Assembly: GCA_009920595.1 (NCBI GenBank)
Contig: RFZR01000069.1
Coordinates: 1-7,724 of the forward strand
DNA from: Alphaproteobacteria bacterium
Lineage (GTDB): Bacteria; Pseudomonadota; Alphaproteobacteria; Rhizobiales; Beijerinckiaceae
DNA length: 7,724 nt
Direction: 5' to 3'
Part shown: one piece after another, positions 5,080-7,724 of the stretch
Numbering within the stretch: position 1 is the stretch's first letter
Layout: each line of letters opens with the position of its first letter
The notes under the pieces: model-generated
The model's database searches: none
Told to the model about the DNA's origin: nothing
What the model saw: only the letters and a program-made list of their open reading frames with translations
Translations under genes and position numbers: made by a program

Positions 5080-6314
5080 TCAGCGCCTTGGTGAATATGC
5101 GAGAGGCATCCGTTGGGCCCTCTCTTCAGCGCAAGGGAATGACACTTCTCATTATTCTCATGACCTTCGGCTTTAGCCTCTCCTTTCGTGAAAGAGACCT
5201 TGGCGAAACAAATCTTGATATTCAAAATGGTGCTAAATTCATATTCTGGATTTTCATACTCGGAATCGCCTTGTTAAATGTAAACAAAATTCAGCCCCTC
5301 ATCGCCACACCCTCAGGCAGAGCGCTTTCTCTCCTAACAATCCTCGCTTTAACATCGGCAGCCTGGTCTGAAAAACCATTCTATTCGCTTGCCTGCGCAA
5401 TTGGCTTTGCGGCCTATAGCGCGCTCGCATCTATGAGTCTGTATGAGTATTCAGATGTTGATTTCTATAAAATCATGCGACATTCACTTTTCGCATTCGT
5501 TTGCATCGGCTTTGTTGGCGCAGCTTTTTTTCCCGAATTAGCGTGGCAGCCTCCTTCCGTTGAAGAAACCACAAATCGTCTGCAAGGATTTGCTGTCAAT
5601 CCAAACAATTTTGGCCGTGTCGCCGCTCTTTTATTTCTATTGGGGCTTGGGGCATGGATGACAGACGAGAAGCGGTCTTTCACCCTGGCTTTCTCAATCG
5701 CCATCGGACTAACAGGCCTTATATTATCAGGAAGTCGTACGGCTCTTTTAGCCAGTCTTCTTGCCGCCAGCTTTGTCCTTTTTCGAAAGAACCGGATTTT
5801 TCAACTTTCTCTTTTTAGCATCGCCCTTCTTTCAGTCGGCGTTCTCTTTTTTATGTCTTACGGCGTGTCACTCACCACACTCTTCAAAAATTTCAGTCGA
5901 ACGGGGCTTGAAAGCGAAGTTTTGACATTAACAGGTCGTACGGAATTATGGAGCGCTGCTTTCGAGATGATCGCAGAGCGACCCCTTTTTGGTTGGGGAT
6001 ATAACAGTACGGAAGAGCAATTTTCGCTACTGTTCAATCACGAATTTTATGGAACACCGGTCAATCCGCATCAGATGTTACTTCATTTGACACTCGGCGT
6101 AGGACTCGTCGGGGCATCGCTTGCGCTTGTCATTTTCAGTCTTCGATTAAGGACGATGGTGACAAGGCCCAATATCCTCAATGATTTAATTTGTCTCTTT
6201 ATATTGATCTACGGTCTCACAGAGGTCGATCTTTTTGGCACGCCTCTTTTCACATCACTCATCTTCTTTCGCATCACGTTACAAGATGGGCTCATAAGAG
6301 GTTATTCAAGATGA
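5076..6314 (+). CDS. wzy: Wzy / O-antigen ligase family membrane protein, probable repeat-unit polymerase
   Basis: This 412-aa polytopic inner-membrane protein has about ten to twelve hydrophobic segments (for example about 22-36, 54-69, 84-97, 103-120, 137-152, 182-194, 200-218, 224-236, 242-261, 331-356 and 370-384). A large periplasmic loop (about 263-330) carries the Wzy_C-type signature: TGRTELWSAAFEMIAERPLFGWGY (286-309) and NPHQMLLHLTLGVGLVG (330-346). An upstream SGSRTA block (218-223) supplies the conserved Arg. In this family such residues act on undecaprenyl-pyrophosphate-linked sugars. Its place between a Wzz-like protein and glycosyltransferases favours polymerase over lipid-A-core ligase. 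ATG 5076 overlaps the previous TGA (ATGA). AAGG stands only 1 nt before it, too close for a normal ribosome site, so initiation probably depends on coupling, or occurs at TTG 5088, GTG 5091 or ATG 5097. The stop overlaps the next start. Confidence 0.88.
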   Translation: MISALVNMREASVGPSLQRKGMTLLIILMTFGFSLSFRERDLGETNLDIQNGAKFIFWIFILGIALLNVNKIQPLIATPSGRALSLLTILALTSAAWSEKPFYSLACAIGFAAYSALASMSLYEYSDVDFYKIMRHSLFAFVCIGFVGAAFFPELAWQPPSVEETTNRLQGFAVNPNNFGRVAALLFLLGLGAWMTDEKRSFTLAFSIAIGLTGLILSGSRTALLASLLAASFVLFRKNRIFQLSLFSIALLSVGVLFFMSYGVSLTTLFKNFSRTGLESEVLTLTGRTELWSAAFEMIAERPLFGWGYNSTEEQFSLLFNHEFYGTPVNPHQMLLHLTLGVGLVGASLALVIFSLRLRTMVTRPNILNDLICLFILIYGLTEVDLFGTPLFTSLIFFRITLQDGLIRGYSR

Positions 6315-7504
6315 TGGAATATAATTGCCTGCCAAGGAACAGGGCACAGCGCATATTGATGTGGCATTGGGGTAAAGAGGGCGCGGGCGCCAAATTCACC
6401 ATGGCCATGGGATCAGCGCTTAAAAACAATAATCGCATTGTTCATGTGTCGGCTGCAAAACAGTCCGATCTTGCACGCGACTTGCGCAAACAAGACGCTA
6501 TTCCCTCAACAGCCGTCTCAATCTTCAATGGCGATAAGTCAAAACTGAGTGGCAAAATTTCTGCCGCTCTGGCACTCTTGAAATTGCCACGTCTTGGCTT
6601 TGAATTTAAATCTATCCGCGATGATTTTCAACCTGATCTTCATCTCTGCAGCTTTCAGTCCATCTGGGACCTTGCCGCACTCCCCGTGCTTAAGAACGGA
6701 AAACAACCTTATATACTCTGCCTTCATGATGCTGTTCCACACCCGGGCGATGATTATCCTTTTCGCGCAACAGCGCTCAAAATGCAGATTGATGCGACAG
6801 ACGGTTTGATTGTTCTGAGCGATCATGTAGCAGAAGCCGCTTGTGAACATTACAACTATCCCAAAGATCGAATCTTTAAAATTCCGCATGGTCGATTTGA
6901 TTTTACGGATGACGAGGTCAAACCTCGATCTTTCCCGTCGGGTCGACCGTTTCATCTTCTCTTTCTCGGTCGCATTACAAAATATAAAGGGCTTTCACAG
7001 CTTCTTGATGCCTATCAATCCGTTCTCACGACTTCTCATTCATATAAGCTCACAATTGCAGGTTCGGGAGATCTTGAGCCTTTTCGCTCGCACATCGAAC
7101 AATTGCCTGATGTTACAGTCATTAATGAGTGGTTGAGCGACGATAGCATTGCGAAACATCTTCGAGAGGCCGACGCCGTCATTCTTCCCTATCAAGAAGC
7201 GAGCCAGTCTGGCGTCGCGGCAACCGCTTTCGGAGCCGGTCTGCCGGTGATTGCGACTCCCGTTGGCGGCCTCACAGAACAAATTCAAAATCGACACACA
7301 GGTTTGATTTCTCAAACCCTTTCTGCAGCATCTTTGGCTGAAGCGATTCTTGAACTATCGAGCTCGAGCACGCTCTATGAAAGCCTGTCGCAAGGGGCGC
7401 TTCATCACGCTACCACGGCCCTCAGCTGGAATGAAATTGGCATCACACTTGGCGACGCGCTTGATCGATTGATCGTCCTTCCGAGACGACGGAACAATGC
7501 ATGA
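6311..7504 (+). CDS. Family 4 glycosyltransferase
   Basis: This 397-aa GT-B retaining glycosyltransferase probably adds a later sugar of the repeat unit on the cytoplasmic face. The N-terminal half has a Rossmann-like start RILMWHWGKEGAGAKFT (14-30), where the Gly-rich loop binds the acceptor side, then LHD (138-140) and VLSDHVAEAA (168-177). The C-terminal half is typical of GT4: IPHGRF (191-196), LLFLGRITKYKGLSQLLDAY (216-235), LTIAGSGDLEPF (247-258), the EX7E-like segment EASQSGVAATAFGAGLPVIA (296-315) and TPVGGLTEQI (316-325). AAGAGG (6296-6301) lies 9 nt before ATG 6311. That ATG overlaps the upstream TGA, and a second ATG follows directly at 6314. The frame is open back to 6191, but that part overlaps the polymerase gene and lacks family similarity. 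The stop overlaps the next ATG (ATGA). Donor sugar unknown. Confidence 0.93.
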   Translation: MMEYNCLPRNRAQRILMWHWGKEGAGAKFTMAMGSALKNNNRIVHVSAAKQSDLARDLRKQDAIPSTAVSIFNGDKSKLSGKISAALALLKLPRLGFEFKSIRDDFQPDLHLCSFQSIWDLAALPVLKNGKQPYILCLHDAVPHPGDDYPFRATALKMQIDATDGLIVLSDHVAEAACEHYNYPKDRIFKIPHGRFDFTDDEVKPRSFPSGRPFHLLFLGRITKYKGLSQLLDAYQSVLTTSHSYKLTIAGSGDLEPFRSHIEQLPDVTVINEWLSDDSIAKHLREADAVILPYQEASQSGVAATAFGAGLPVIATPVGGLTEQIQNRHTGLISQTLSAASLAEAILELSSSSTLYESLSQGALHHATTALSWNEIGITLGDALDRLIVLPRRRNNA

Positions 7505-7724
7505 GCGTCGCAAATGATCAAAACTCAAAAGCGTCTGGCGATACAAGAGTGGCGACTTTTATGTCTTCACTTTCCAAGCCGTCAATCTATGCGGCATCGA
7601 CACTTTTTATCACCGCATTAGGGTCGGCAACCACTCTTCTTGCGCCAGCTTTACTGACATCAACAGAATTTGCGAATTTCATTTTACTCGCGAGCTTTTT
7701 CCAACTCGCGTCACGCCTAGATTT
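7501..7724 (+). CDS. N-terminal part of a membrane protein, probable Wzx-type flippase (cut by window edge)
   Basis: From ATG 7501 the frame is open to the right edge: 74 full codons plus two bases. About 27 polar residues are followed by a hydrophobic segment (about 29-52, with SAATLF-like Ala/Thr/Leu content and a Gly at 41) and, after LTSTEFAN (52-59), a second one (about 60-70) ending in QLASRLD (68-74). Two N-terminal helices of this kind with a short loop and an Arg-Leu-Asp near the end of helix 2 look like the start of Wzx/polysaccharide-exporter proteins, which flip lipid-linked repeat units. This is the one core gene of the pathway not otherwise seen. GGAA (7491-7494) lies 6 nt before the ATG, which overlaps the GT4 stop. 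With under a fifth of the usual length visible, another membrane protein is possible. Confidence 0.65.
   Translation, partial: MSVANDQNSKASGDTRVATFMSSLSKPSIYAASTLFITALGSATTLLAPALLTSTEFANFILLASFFQLASRLD

Noticed and set aside
6191..6310. Upstream extension of the GT4 frame into the polymerase gene
   Set aside because: The extra 40 residues are an out-of-frame reading of the polymerase C-terminus. ATG 6311 has AAGAGG at 9 nt and the usual overlap with the previous stop.

Overview
The window looks like chromosomal DNA of an alphaproteobacterium with moderate GC (by eye, lower than most Rhizobiales). This rests on the style of the tRNA-Ser gene, the BacA/BclA-like transporter, the ExoY-type sugar transferase and the codon use. 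No species is named because the sequence alone does not allow it.

Layout. Positions 1-279 hold a complete tRNA-Ser(GGA) gene (190-279), preceded by a direct duplication of its promoter region plus its first 17 nt (1-91 repeated at 116-206). A 20-nt GNRA-loop hairpin sits at the junction. Next come a small plus-strand TIGR03643/DUF2805-like protein (377-658, TTG start with a good RBS), a small unrecognised Ala/Lys/Pro-rich protein on the minus strand (700-936), and a minus-strand membrane protein (1096-2163). The membrane protein matches the transmembrane half of the YddA/BclA/SbmA-like ABC family but ends where the ATPase domain would begin. A 404-bp divergent intergenic region (2164-2567) contains several inverted repeats that could be operators or leader hairpins.

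From 2568 to the right edge runs a tight plus-strand operon for a surface or exopolysaccharide made by a Wzx/Wzy-type route. Its genes are a monotopic polyprenyl-phosphate sugar-1-phosphate transferase, a GT2 (AmsE-like) glycosyltransferase, a short kinase-less Wzz/GumC-like chain-length protein, a Wzy/O-antigen-ligase-family membrane protein, a GT4 glycosyltransferase, and the first 74 codons of a membrane protein that is probably the Wzx flippase. Four of the five junctions overlap by a few bases (TAATG or ATGA type), which implies one transcript with translational coupling. The inferred work flow is: the first sugar-phosphate is loaded onto undecaprenyl phosphate, GT2 and GT4 enzymes extend the repeat unit on the cytoplasmic face, the flippase moves it across the membrane, Wzy polymerises it, and the Wzz-like protein sets chain length. 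Outer-membrane export (Wza), the tyrosine kinase and further glycosyltransferases are not seen and may lie to the right.

No clearly new biological system is evident. The items most worth checking are the duplicated tRNA 5' region, the ATPase-less transporter and the inverted-repeat architecture of the divergent promoter region.
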